From NCBI GenBank assembly GCA_038745585.1, contig JBCDLH010000001.1, positions 496,001 through 560,000 on the forward strand: DNA of 64,000 bases. Direction: 5' to 3'. The position numbers and the translations under genes are program-made. Below are positions 24,546 through 32,864 of the stretch, piece after piece. The stretch is from HLUCCA09 sp038745585 (GTDB lineage: Bacteria > Pseudomonadota > Alphaproteobacteria > Rhodobacterales > Rhodobacteraceae). The notes below the pieces were generated by a model. It was given only the letters and a program-made list of their open reading frames with translations, had not been told where the DNA came from and ran no database searches. How positions within the stretch are numbered: the stretch's first letter is position 1; each line of letters starts with the position of its first letter.

Positions 24546-26483
24546 ATGCGCTTTATCGCCGTTTTTGCTGTTCTGATCGCTGCGCTCCCGGCTCGGGCCG
24601 AGGTCAGCGAAAATGCGGCGGCGGCGATGCGGGTCGCGTTGCAGCTCGCACGCGAGGACGATTGGCGCGCCGCCGACGTCGCCGCAATCCCGGCCGGCCC
24701 CGCCGCGCGCGCCCTTGTCGAGTGGTACAAGCTTCGGGACGGGGTGGGCGACTTCGACGATTACCTTTCGTTCTTCGAGCGGTTTCCCGACTGGCCTGAT
24801 CTCGATCGGTTGCGCAGTGCTGCCGAAACGGCGATCCCGCCGCGGGCGCAGCCCGAGCGCGTCCTCGGTTTCTTTGCCGGACGGATGCCCAGCACGCCGA
24901 CGGGTGCGCTGCGTTTGATCGAGGCGCATCAGGCGATGAACCATTCGGGCGACGCGCAAGCGCTCGCAGTTTTGGCGTGGCGGTCGATGGTGCTCGGCGC
25001 AGAGGCGGAACGGCAGCTTCTGTCATCCTTTGGCACGCTGCTCGCGCCCCACCACGAGGCGCGGCTCGACGAGATGCTCTGGCGGGGTGCAGAGAACGCG
25101 GCGCGGCGCATGTATCCGCTCGTTTCCGAAGGTTGGCGGGCACTGGCCGAAGCGCGGCTGGCCCTCGCCGCACAGGCGCCCGGCGTCGACGCCCGGATCG
25201 AGGCGGTGCCGGCCGCGCTCGCCGATGATGCGGGCCTTGCGTACGAGAGGTTTAATTGGCGGGCGCGGCGTGGCCTCCGCGATGGCGCGATCGCGTTGCT
25301 CGATGCATCGTCGAGAGACGTCCAAGCGCTGGGGCAGCCCGAACGGTGGGCCAATTGGCGACGGATTTATGCGCGGATGCGGATGCGGGAAGGCGACCCC
25401 GAAGCGGCCTATCGCCTGGCAAGCCGGCATTTTCTGATCGAAGGGGCGGCGTTTGCCGATCTCGAGTGGCTTTCGGGCTTTCTCGCGCTGCGCTTTCTAG
25501 AGGATCCCGAACTCGCGCTTTTTCACTTTGACCGGTTCGCGGCCGCGGTTGAGACGCCCATTAGCCTTGGGCGCGCTGGCTATTGGCGCGGTCGGGCCTA
25601 CGCCGCGCTGGGCGACGCAGAGAGCGCGCAGGCGGCCTATCGCGAGGGCGCGCGCTGGCAAACGAGCTTTTACGGTTTGCTTTCGGCTGAAGAAGCTGGC
25701 GTCCCGCTCGATCCCGTCCTCACCGGCCAAGAGGCGTTTCCGCCGCTTGACGGCTCCGTCGTTGGCGCAAGCAGCGTCTTTCAGGCCGCACAGCTTTTGA
25801 TCGCGGGCGGTGAGCCTTGGCGGGCTGAGCAGTTCCACCGGCATCTGGCGAGCGTGCTGGAGCGTGATGAGGTCGGCACGCTCGGCACCGCACTGGTCGA
25901 GGCAGGCGAGATCCATATCGCGCTCCGCATGGCCAAGCGCGCGGCGCGCAACCGGATCGTGATCCCCATCGCCTATTTCCCGCTGACCTCCGAGATCGAC
26001 GCCGATCTGCCCGTCGAGCGCGCGCTGGCATTGGCCATCGCCCGGCGCGAGAGCGAGTTCGACCCGGTCGTCGTCTCGCCCGCGGGGGCGCGCGGGATGA
26101 TGCAGCTCATGCCGGGCACCGCCCAAGATGTCAGCCGTGCGCTCGGCGTGCCCTATGATCGCGATGGTCTGACCTTGGACCCGGCCTACAACATTCGCCT
26201 CGGGGCCACCTATCTCGAAGGCTTGATCGACAGCTTTGGCCCAGCGCCGATCCTCGTTTCGGTCGGCTACAATGCCGGGCCAGGCCGGGCGATCGATTGG
26301 GTCTCGATCAACGGCGATCCACGCTCCGCCGGCATCGACATCGTGGATTGGATCGAGCTCATCCCGTTTCGGGAGACCCGCAACTACGTCATGCGCGTCA
26401 CCGAGTCGGTGATCAACTATCGCGCGCGGCTGGGCGGCGAGGCGGGGCCGGTTGAGATGCTCGATTATTTGCGAAACGGCTGA
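24546..26483 (+). CDS. slt: Soluble lytic murein transglycosylase (Slt70 family)
   Basis: 645-residue periplasmic murein transglycosylase that cleaves MurNAc-GlcNAc bonds to 1,6-anhydro ends. A signal peptide (MRFIAVFAVLIAALPARA) is followed by an alpha-helical U-domain rich in Ala and Leu (residues about 30-440, TPR-like repeats) and the C-terminal lysozyme-like domain. The catalytic Glu is E502 in ARRESEFDP, followed by GMMQLMPGTA, AYNIRLGATYL and GYNAGPGR, the full goose-lysozyme-type motif set. Size matches E. coli Slt70. Divergent from dapA. Confidence 0.95.
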   Translation: MRFIAVFAVLIAALPARAEVSENAAAAMRVALQLAREDDWRAADVAAIPAGPAARALVEWYKLRDGVGDFDDYLSFFERFPDWPDLDRLRSAAETAIPPRAQPERVLGFFAGRMPSTPTGALRLIEAHQAMNHSGDAQALAVLAWRSMVLGAEAERQLLSSFGTLLAPHHEARLDEMLWRGAENAARRMYPLVSEGWRALAEARLALAAQAPGVDARIEAVPAALADDAGLAYERFNWRARRGLRDGAIALLDASSRDVQALGQPERWANWRRIYARMRMREGDPEAAYRLASRHFLIEGAAFADLEWLSGFLALRFLEDPELALFHFDRFAAAVETPISLGRAGYWRGRAYAALGDAESAQAAYREGARWQTSFYGLLSAEEAGVPLDPVLTGQEAFPPLDGSVVGASSVFQAAQLLIAGGEPWRAEQFHRHLASVLERDEVGTLGTALVEAGEIHIALRMAKRAARNRIVIPIAYFPLTSEIDADLPVERALALAIARRESEFDPVVVSPAGARGMMQLMPGTAQDVSRALGVPYDRDGLTLDPAYNIRLGATYLEGLIDSFGPAPILVSVGYNAGPGRAIDWVSINGDPRSAGIDIVDWIELIPFRETRNYVMRVTESVINYRARLGGEAGPVEMLDYLRNG

Positions 26484-26537
26484 AGCCTGCCGGAGGGCTG
26501 ACACCGGCACCATGGCGGGGGTCTTTCGGAGCGGCCT

Positions 26538-27407
26538 TTACCCATCCGTCGCCTGCCGCTGCCGCATCAGCGTGAAGAGCCCCGCCATGATAACGACGGC
26601 GCCGCCGACCGCAACGTTCCATTCGAGCGTCTCGCCAAAGACAAAGAGCCCGAGCCCCGCGGCAAAAACGAGCTGAAAATAGGCGAAGGGTTGGACTGCG
26701 CTTGCCTCGGCGATTTCGTAGGTCCGGATCAAGAGCCAATGCCCTGTCGCCCCCGTAACGCAAAGCGCGCCCATCCAGAGCCAATCGATCGCGCTCATAG
26801 GCTCCCAAAACCAAAGGCCGACCGCCGTCATCGCCAAGGCGCCGACCGTTCCTGTCCAGAAAAACGAAGTCGCGGTACTGTCCTTTCTGCCCGCATAGCG
26901 GGTCAGGAGGCCATAGAGCGCAAACATCGCGGCCGAAGCGAGGGGGACGAGGGCGGCGGGCGAGAACACGGCGACCCCCGGCTGGAGGATAATCAGCACG
27001 CCGATAAAGCCGACGCCGATCGCCGACCAGCGCCGCCAGCCGACACGCTCCCCCAAAACGGGCCCCGAGAGCGCAGCGACAAGCAGCGGATAGCAGGCAA
27101 AGACGGCATGGCTTTCCACCAGGCCCAAAAGAACAAAGGCAAGCACCATCACGCAAATCTCGGCTGCGAGCAAAAGCGCGCGCCCGATCTGCAGGAGCGG
27201 TTGCTCGGTCGCAGCCGCGGCGCGGACGCCCGCGCGGCGCATTGCGATGGCGATCACGAACGCCGCAAAGAACCAATAGCGGATCATCACGACCATCAGC
27301 ACGTTGTACTCGGCGGCGAGGTGCCGCGAGATCCCGTCCTGCATGGCAAAGACGAAGGTCGTGGCGATCATCAAAAGAATGCCGAGCCGCGTGTTTTGCT
27401 CGCTCAT
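26538..27407 (-). CDS. EamA/DMT superfamily inner-membrane transporter
   Basis: 289-residue protein with ten predicted membrane helices in two EamA repeats (about residues 8-140 and 150-285). The first repeat shows RYWFFAAFVIAIA and LGLVESHAVFACYPLLVA, the second VTGATGHWLLIRTYE and FAYFQLVFAAGLGLFVFGE, as in RarD/YdcZ/RhaT-type exporters of amino acids or metabolites. Substrate unknown. The ATG at 27407 overlaps the stop of mnmD (ATGA), so the two are co-translated, an odd pairing of tRNA modification and transport. Confidence 0.92.
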   Translation of the reverse strand: MSEQNTRLGILLMIATTFVFAMQDGISRHLAAEYNVLMVVMIRYWFFAAFVIAIAMRRAGVRAAAATEQPLLQIGRALLLAAEICVMVLAFVLLGLVESHAVFACYPLLVAALSGPVLGERVGWRRWSAIGVGFIGVLIILQPGVAVFSPAALVPLASAAMFALYGLLTRYAGRKDSTATSFFWTGTVGALAMTAVGLWFWEPMSAIDWLWMGALCVTGATGHWLLIRTYEIAEASAVQPFAYFQLVFAAGLGLFVFGETLEWNVAVGGAVVIMAGLFTLMRQRQATDG

Positions 27408-28078
27408 GCGGATCGGACCAGGATGCCGCGGCTCATATGCCGTTTGCGGCCAAAGCCCGGCGCGCGCGTTACGGTAAAGCCCGCCTCGGCGAGCGCGCGG
27501 CGGACATGGCCTGCCGCGGTGTAGGTCGCGAAGGTGCCATTGGGCGCGGAATGGTCGGCGACGGCCGCGAGGAGCGGCGCTTCCCAAAGCTCGGGGTTCT
27601 TGGCGGGCGCGAACCCGTCAAGAAACCACGCTTCGGCTCGGCCGCGCCACTTTGGCAGCATCAGGCGCGCGTCGCCGACTACAACCTTTGCGTGAAGCGG
27701 TCCGATCTCGGCGTTCAGGCCCTGGTCCGACCACGCGTACAAAAGCTCTTGGGCCAGAGGTTCAAGCGCAGCAAAGGGCGCGAGCGCACGTCTAAGCTCG
27801 GCTCTTGCAAGCGGATAGGCCTCAAACCCGACATAGCGCGGGCGAACGCCCAGCGTCTCGGCCAGCCGCGCCAGCGCCAGCAGGTTGAGACCAGTGCCGA
27901 CGCCAAGCTCGGCCACGACGAAGCCATCGCTGAGCCGCGTCCGCAACCCGTTGCCGTCAAGAAATACGTGCTCGGTCTCGGCGAGCCCGTCCTCCAGGGA
28001 GTAGTAGGGATCGTCGAAGCGGCGTGAGACGGGCACGTCCGCCGCCGTCCACTCGATCTCACCGCCTACTCCGCCCAT
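27404..28078 (-). CDS. mnmD: tRNA (5-methylaminomethyl-2-thiouridine)(34)-methyltransferase MnmD
   Basis: 224-residue SAM-dependent methyltransferase corresponding to the N-terminal domain of bifunctional MnmC. It completes the mnm5s2U34 wobble modification in tRNAs for Lys, Glu and Gln. The SAM loop is VVAELGVGTGLNLL; WFLDGFAPAKNPELWE and FATYTAAGHVRRALAEAGF are the signature segments of this family. The oxidoreductase half of MnmC is not fused; a DAO-type flavoprotein gene is divergent 59 bp away (28138-29256). Start ATG 28078. Confidence 0.93.
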   Translation of the reverse strand: MGGVGGEIEWTAADVPVSRRFDDPYYSLEDGLAETEHVFLDGNGLRTRLSDGFVVAELGVGTGLNLLALARLAETLGVRPRYVGFEAYPLARAELRRALAPFAALEPLAQELLYAWSDQGLNAEIGPLHAKVVVGDARLMLPKWRGRAEAWFLDGFAPAKNPELWEAPLLAAVADHSAPNGTFATYTAAGHVRRALAEAGFTVTRAPGFGRKRHMSRGILVRSA

Positions 28079-28137
28079 CTTGCGCCTTTCCGGTAGCGTC
28101 GGGCAAAGGCCGCTGGCCTGCCCGACCTGGCTTCGCT

Positions 28138-29256
28138 ATGCCCCACGACACGCGTCCCGCAGCGCGCTCTATCGGGAGGCACGCCCCCTTGGCAAGAAAG
28201 CCCGACATCACAGTCATGGGCGGCGGCATTTTTGGCCTCTCCTGCGCTTGGGAGATGGTCCGTCGCGGCGCCCGCGTGCGTCTGGTCGAAGCGCAGGGCA
28301 TCGGCGCGGGGGCGTCGGGCGGCGTGGTCGGCGCGCTTGCGCCGCACGTGCCCGAGCGGTGGGACAGTGTGAAAGCGTTTCAGTTCGATAGCCTTTTGGC
28401 GGCGGAGCCGTTTTGGCGAGAGGTCGCGGCGTCGGGCGGCGGCGACCCCGGCTATGCCCGCACGGGTCGGCTGCAGCCGGTCGCCGATGCGCATGGCCAC
28501 GCCCGTGCACTTGCGCGCGCAGAGGGCGCCACGACGCTTTGGCAGGGCAAGGCCCATTGGCACGTGATAACCGCTGATCATGCCGGCAGCTGGGCGCCGC
28601 AGAGCCCGACGGGCTGGCTTGTGCAGGACACGTTGAGCGCGCGGCTAAACCCGGCGGCGGCCTGTGCGGCCCTCGCTGCCGCGCTGCGCGAAAACGGTGC
28701 CGAGATCGTCTTGGGCCAACATCAGAGCGCCGCGGGGCCGACGCTCTGGGCCACGGGCGCGGCGGGCCTCGCCGCGCTCAACCGCGACGTTGGGTGCAAG
28801 GTCGGCCGTGAGGTCGGACGCGCCATCAAAGGGCAGGCCGCGCTGCTCCAGCTCGACCGCCGCAATGCGCCGCAGCTCTACGCCGACGGCCTGCACGTCG
28901 TTCCCCACGCGGATGGCACGGTTGCTGTCGGGTCGACCACCGAGCGTGAGTTTGACGACCCCGAAAGCACCGATGCGCAACTCGACGACGTGCTCGCCCG
29001 CGCCATTGCCGCCGTGCCCGAGCTTGCGCCTGCGCCCGTTCTTCGCCGCTGGGCTGGCCTGCGCCCGCGCGCCCGCTCCCGTGCGCCGATCCTCGGGCCG
29101 AGGCCTGGCCACGCGGGGCATTTCATCGCCAATGGTGGCTTCAAGATCGGCTTCGGCATGGCCCCGGGCGTCGCCCGTGTCATCGCCGACCTCGTGCTTG
29201 AAGACCGCGACACGATCCCCGATGCGTTCCGCCTTGACGCGTGCCTAGCGCGCTGA
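28138..29256 (+). CDS. FAD-dependent DAO-family oxidoreductase, possible free-standing MnmC C-domain
   Basis: 372-residue D-amino-acid-oxidase-like flavoprotein. The dinucleotide loop GGGIFGLSCAWEMVRRGA is at about residue 27-45, ASGGVVGALAPHVP is the characteristic second segment, and the C-terminus has GLRPRARSRAPILGP and NGGFKIGFGMAP. In bifunctional MnmC the FAD domain removes the carboxymethyl group of cmnm5U34; its position next to mnmD suggests this protein does that job separately, but glycine or sarcosine oxidase-like roles are not excluded. ATG 28138 was chosen over upstream in-frame codons because those overlap the mnmD start. Ends 12 bp inside the convergent neighbour. Confidence 0.87.
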   Translation: MPHDTRPAARSIGRHAPLARKPDITVMGGGIFGLSCAWEMVRRGARVRLVEAQGIGAGASGGVVGALAPHVPERWDSVKAFQFDSLLAAEPFWREVAASGGGDPGYARTGRLQPVADAHGHARALARAEGATTLWQGKAHWHVITADHAGSWAPQSPTGWLVQDTLSARLNPAAACAALAAALRENGAEIVLGQHQSAAGPTLWATGAAGLAALNRDVGCKVGREVGRAIKGQAALLQLDRRNAPQLYADGLHVVPHADGTVAVGSTTEREFDDPESTDAQLDDVLARAIAAVPELAPAPVLRRWAGLRPRARSRAPILGPRPGHAGHFIANGGFKIGFGMAPGVARVIADLVLEDRDTIPDAFRLDACLAR

Positions 29257-29835
29257 TGCCTCCCACCGGGGCAAGAGCGCCGCGCGGACCCAAAGCGCGG
29301 CCATGCGCCGGATCACGAGGAGGTTGAACGCCATCGCCGCCATCCAGACCGCATCGCCGCCGATGAAGATCGCCGCCTCGTTGAGCACGATCAACAGCGC
29401 CGACCGGAGCGCGGAGAGACCCCGATGCGCGCGTGCGACCTGGGTCTTGCCCGGCTCTGAGCCCGGGTCTCGCGTCAGCCGGAAAAAGCGTATCCCGTCG
29501 ATGACGAGGATGAGGAGCGGCCCAAAGGTCAATAAGCGCTGCATCACGAGGGGAGTGTTGAAGCTTGCCAGCCCCACGAGGACGACGCTGACTGTGGCAA
29601 AGGCCAATCCAGCGCCGAGGGGATCTTCGCGCAACATTCCGCTGGTTGCCGCGACCCAAGAGATGGAGAGAAGGATGCTGAGCGTGATCGCCAGGACCAG
29701 CGGTTCAGCGGGCAGCGCAAGCGCGCTCAGCCCCGCGTAGAGGCCGACGAATCCGACGGCCTTAGCGGCGTCCAGAGCAAGGGCGCGCGAGCCCAATGGT
29801 GCCAGTTGCGTCTCACGAAAATCCTTAATTTCCAT
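29245..29835 (-). CDS. Predicted membrane protein of unknown function
   Basis: 196 residues with about four hydrophobic segments: two in the first third (AKAVGFVGLYAGLSALA and PLVLAITLSILLSISWVA), one near 80-95 (AGLAFATVSVVLVGLASF) and others toward the C-terminus (SALLIVLNEAAIFIGGDAVW). The C-terminal tail RRMAALWVRAALLPRWEASAR is basic. No recognised family. ATG 29835 is preceded by a plausible start region. Lies upstream of nothing obvious and overlaps the flavoprotein gene by 12 bp at its 3' end. Confidence 0.7.
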   Translation of the reverse strand: MEIKDFRETQLAPLGSRALALDAAKAVGFVGLYAGLSALALPAEPLVLAITLSILLSISWVAATSGMLREDPLGAGLAFATVSVVLVGLASFNTPLVMQRLLTFGPLLILVIDGIRFFRLTRDPGSEPGKTQVARAHRGLSALRSALLIVLNEAAIFIGGDAVWMAAMAFNLLVIRRMAALWVRAALLPRWEASAR

Positions 29836-29894
29836 GACGCCAAGGTAAGCACGGCAGACGCAAGGGCAATCGGCCGGAGCGGTTCGGTCGCAGG

Positions 29895-30800
29895 CTAGAC
29901 CTTGAGTGCGAGCCGCACGGCGAGCCAGGCCACGAGGAGGGTCGCGATCTCGACCGGCAACATCTGGGCAAGCTCGGCCGCGTCCGCTTCGACCGGCACG
30001 AGATAGAGAGCAAGGCCAGAGCCCGGGCCAGAGAGCGCTGTGCCCATTAGGGCGAAGGCGTTGATCCCGATGTGAAAGCCGAGCGCCGCGCCAAGCGTGC
30101 CCGTTCGCCCGGTGAGGTCTGCGGCGAGAATGCCAAAGAGCGTTGCCCAGATCATAAAGGCGACTGCGTTCGCCCCCGCCGAGCCCGGCGCAAAGTGGAG
30201 CGCCCCGAAGAGGAGCGACGGGACCAAGACCCAGGCCGGCCAGGCGCGCACCCGTGCCGCAATCTGCTGTTGCAGGTAGCCCCGAAAGACGAGCTCTTCC
30301 GTCCCGGCCTGAACGGCGATGGCCGACAGAGAGAGAGGCAATAGCGTCAGCCAAAGCCCAACACTCATCTCATCGTTGCGCAAAAGGCCGAGATCGGAGG
30401 GCAGCAACAGCGTCAGCCCGGAATAGAGCGCGAGAACGGCAAGCATGGTGCGCAGGAAATCCGAGAGCGCCGCCTCCCACGGGCCAATGAGCGATCTCAG
30501 CCCACGACCATGCAAACCGCTGAGGGCCATCGCGAGGCCCGCGCCGAAAAAAGCGTAGGAGAAGAGCGACAGCAGGACCGCACGGGGCGTATCGCCATAA
30601 TATGTCGCCTCGTCCAGGAGCTCGCGCATGAAGGACGGCCCGAGAAGGCTCGCCAGTACCGCCATGGCCAACTGATAGAGCGCGAGCCCAGCAGCGAAGG
30701 CGACCGCGAGCCCTGCCACCGTGCGCCACGGCTCGGCGCGGTCGCCCGCCAAGGCGACGAAGGCCGCATGGGGCGCATATCCTCGATGGGTTTTGGGCAT
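29895..30800 (-). CDS. CPBP family intramembrane glutamic endopeptidase
   Basis: 301-residue membrane protein with about eight helices. The family motifs are present: E168-E169 with R173 (TEELVFRGYLQQQ), F198xxxH202 in LLFGALHF and H243xxxN247 (HIGIN), together forming the proposed active site of CPBP (Abi/Rce1-type) proteases. Targets are unknown; related proteins mature prenylated proteins or bacteriocins. ATG 30800 is preceded by GGAGAAGGAA and is preferred over an ATG six codons upstream. No neighbouring peptide gene was seen. Confidence 0.9.
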   Translation of the reverse strand: MPKTHRGYAPHAAFVALAGDRAEPWRTVAGLAVAFAAGLALYQLAMAVLASLLGPSFMRELLDEATYYGDTPRAVLLSLFSYAFFGAGLAMALSGLHGRGLRSLIGPWEAALSDFLRTMLAVLALYSGLTLLLPSDLGLLRNDEMSVGLWLTLLPLSLSAIAVQAGTEELVFRGYLQQQIAARVRAWPAWVLVPSLLFGALHFAPGSAGANAVAFMIWATLFGILAADLTGRTGTLGAALGFHIGINAFALMGTALSGPGSGLALYLVPVEADAAELAQMLPVEIATLLVAWLAVRLALKV

Positions 30801-30940
30801 CGCTCGTTCCTTCTCCACCTAGGCCGTGGCGCGGGCCAACACAATCCGGGTCGCGCCTCGTCAGGCACTTGCTTGCCCCGCCTGGGCGCGGCGCGTATCC
30901 CTCCGCCAACCGAGGATCCCCGAGGAAGGACGAACACACG

Positions 30941-32674
30941 ATGCTCAAGCGCAAGTGGGACAAATCCAAGCTGCCGAGCCGGCACGTGACAGAAGGCCCC
31001 GCCCGAGCGCCGCATCGCTCATACTACTACGCGATGGGGCTCAATGAAGACGAGATCGCCCAGCCCTTTATCGGCGTGGCGACGTGCTGGAATGAGGCGG
31101 CGCCCTGCAACATTGCGCTGTCGCGGCAGGCCCAGGCCGTGAAGCTTGGCGTGAAGTCGGCCGATGGGACGCCGCGAGAGTTTACCACCATCACCGTGAC
31201 CGACGGGATCGCCATGGGCCATGAGGGCATGCGCTCCTCGCTGGCCAGCCGTGAGGCCATCGCCGACACCGTCGAGCTGACGATGCGCGGGCATGGCTAT
31301 GACGGGATCGTGGGCCTTGCAGGCTGCGATAAGTCGTTGCCGGGGATGATGATGGCGATGGTGCGGCTCAACACGCCCTCTGTCTTCATCTATGGCGGGT
31401 CGATCTTGCCCGGCCGGCTCTATGGCAAAGACGTCACTGTGCAGGATGTGTTCGAGGCGGTCGGCATGCACCAGGCGGGGAACATGACTGACGAGGCGCT
31501 TGCTGTGATCGAGCGCGTGGCCTGCCCTTCGGCTGGGGCCTGCGGCGGCCAGTTTACCGCCAACACGATGGCCTGCGTCTCCGAAGCCATCGGCCTTGCC
31601 CTGCCCAACAGCGCCGGCGCCCCGGCCCCCTATGAGAGCCGCGACCAATACGGGATTGCGAGTGGTGAAGCGATCATGATGCTGATCGACAAGAACATCC
31701 GCGCGCGCGACATCGTCACCCGCAAGTCGCTCGAAAACGCGGCGCGGATCGTGGCCTGTACCGGCGGGTCAACCAATGCCGGGCTGCATCTGCCGGCCAT
31801 CGCGCATGAGGCCGGGATCGATTTCGACCTGATGGATGTCTGCGAGATCTTCCGCGACACGCCCTACTTCGTCGATCTCAAACCCGGGGGGCAGTATGTC
31901 GCCAAGGACATGTACGAAGCCGGGGGCGTGCCCGTCGTCATGAAGGAGTTGCGCAAGGCGGGCCTGATCCACGAGGATTGCATGACCGTCACCGGCAACT
32001 CGATGGGCGAGGAACTCGACAAGATCGAGGGCAAGGCCGATGGGCGTGTTGTCTATCCGGTCGAAACGCCGATCACGCCCACGGGCGGGGTCGTCGGTCT
32101 GGAGGGAAACCTCGCCCCCGAGGGCGCAATCGTGAAGGTCGCGGGCATGGCCGAGGACGAGCAGGTCTTCACCGGGCCAGCGCGCGTATTCGAGTGTGAG
32201 GAGGACGCTTTCGCAGCTGTGAAGGCGCGCGAGTACAAAGAAGGCGAGGTGCTGGTGATCCGCAACGAAGGGCCCGTGGGCGGGCCCGGAATGCGCGAGA
32301 TGCTGGCCACGACCGCCGCGCTGTCGGGCCAGGGGATGGGCAAGAAGGTGGCGCTGATCACCGATGGCCGGTTCTCGGGCGCCACGCGCGGCTTTTGCGT
32401 CGGCCATGTGGGCCCGGAGGCGGCTAAGGCTGGCCCGATCGGGCTCCTGCAGGACGGAGATGTGATTACCATTGACGCGATCAAAGGCACGCTTTCGGTC
32501 GCGCTGACCGACGAGCAACTCGCGACGCGGAAGGCCGCGTGGCAGGGCCCGCGTCCGACGATCTACAACACCGGTGCGCTTCATAAGTACGCGCAGCTTG
32601 TCGGCGGCGCGCGGAAGGGCGCTGTCACCCATCCCGGCGGCGGCGCCGAGGCGCACACCTACATGGATCTCTGA
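30941..32674 (+). CDS. ilvD: Dihydroxy-acid dehydratase IlvD
   Basis: 577-residue [Fe-S] dehydratase of branched-chain amino-acid synthesis, turning 2,3-dihydroxy-3-methylbutanoate and its ethyl analogue into the 2-oxo acids. Cysteines that ligate the cluster are seen in TCWNEAAPCN, GLAGCDKSLPG and CPSAGACGGQFTANTMAC. C-terminal signature ITDGRFSGATRGFCVGHV is present. ATG 30941 has GAGGAAGGA 11-19 nt upstream. Adjacent genes do not belong to the pathway. Followed by a GC hairpin (32691-32708). Confidence 0.97.
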   Translation: MLKRKWDKSKLPSRHVTEGPARAPHRSYYYAMGLNEDEIAQPFIGVATCWNEAAPCNIALSRQAQAVKLGVKSADGTPREFTTITVTDGIAMGHEGMRSSLASREAIADTVELTMRGHGYDGIVGLAGCDKSLPGMMMAMVRLNTPSVFIYGGSILPGRLYGKDVTVQDVFEAVGMHQAGNMTDEALAVIERVACPSAGACGGQFTANTMACVSEAIGLALPNSAGAPAPYESRDQYGIASGEAIMMLIDKNIRARDIVTRKSLENAARIVACTGGSTNAGLHLPAIAHEAGIDFDLMDVCEIFRDTPYFVDLKPGGQYVAKDMYEAGGVPVVMKELRKAGLIHEDCMTVTGNSMGEELDKIEGKADGRVVYPVETPITPTGGVVGLEGNLAPEGAIVKVAGMAEDEQVFTGPARVFECEEDAFAAVKAREYKEGEVLVIRNEGPVGGPGMREMLATTAALSGQGMGKKVALITDGRFSGATRGFCVGHVGPEAAKAGPIGLLQDGDVITIDAIKGTLSVALTDEQLATRKAAWQGPRPTIYNTGALHKYAQLVGGARKGAVTHPGGGAEAHTYMDL

Positions 32675-32690
32675 GCCGCGCCGCGGCGGC

Positions 32691-32708
32691 GCCCCGCAAA
32701 CGCGGGGC
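32691..32708 (+). terminator. Hairpin after ilvD, possible terminator
   Basis: GCCCCGC-aaac-GCGGGGC is a perfect 7-bp stem 17 nt after the ilvD stop. No T-run follows; a dispersed repeat starts two bases later, so the hairpin may belong to the repeat. Confidence 0.45.
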
Positions 32709-32710
32709 GC

Positions 32711-32748
32711 GGTGCCTCCGGCAGGGATATTTTAAGCCCAAAGAAGGG
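32711..32748 (+). repeat. Dispersed intergenic repeat, ATATTTT subtype, copy 1
   Basis: GGTGCCTCCGGCAGGGATAT followed by TTTAAGCCCAAAGAAGGG. Matches copies at 40613-40650 and 60875-60911 across about 35 bases. Same strand as the other copies. Confidence 0.75.
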
Positions 32749-32864
32749 TATGGTGCGCTTTGCATAGGGCGCGGCATGTGCCGTGACGCTGCGTTCGTCG
32801 TGACAGAGCTCGGCCTGCAACCCATGACAAGTGTCTGGGAGAACAAGGGGCTGGGAGGATTGCC

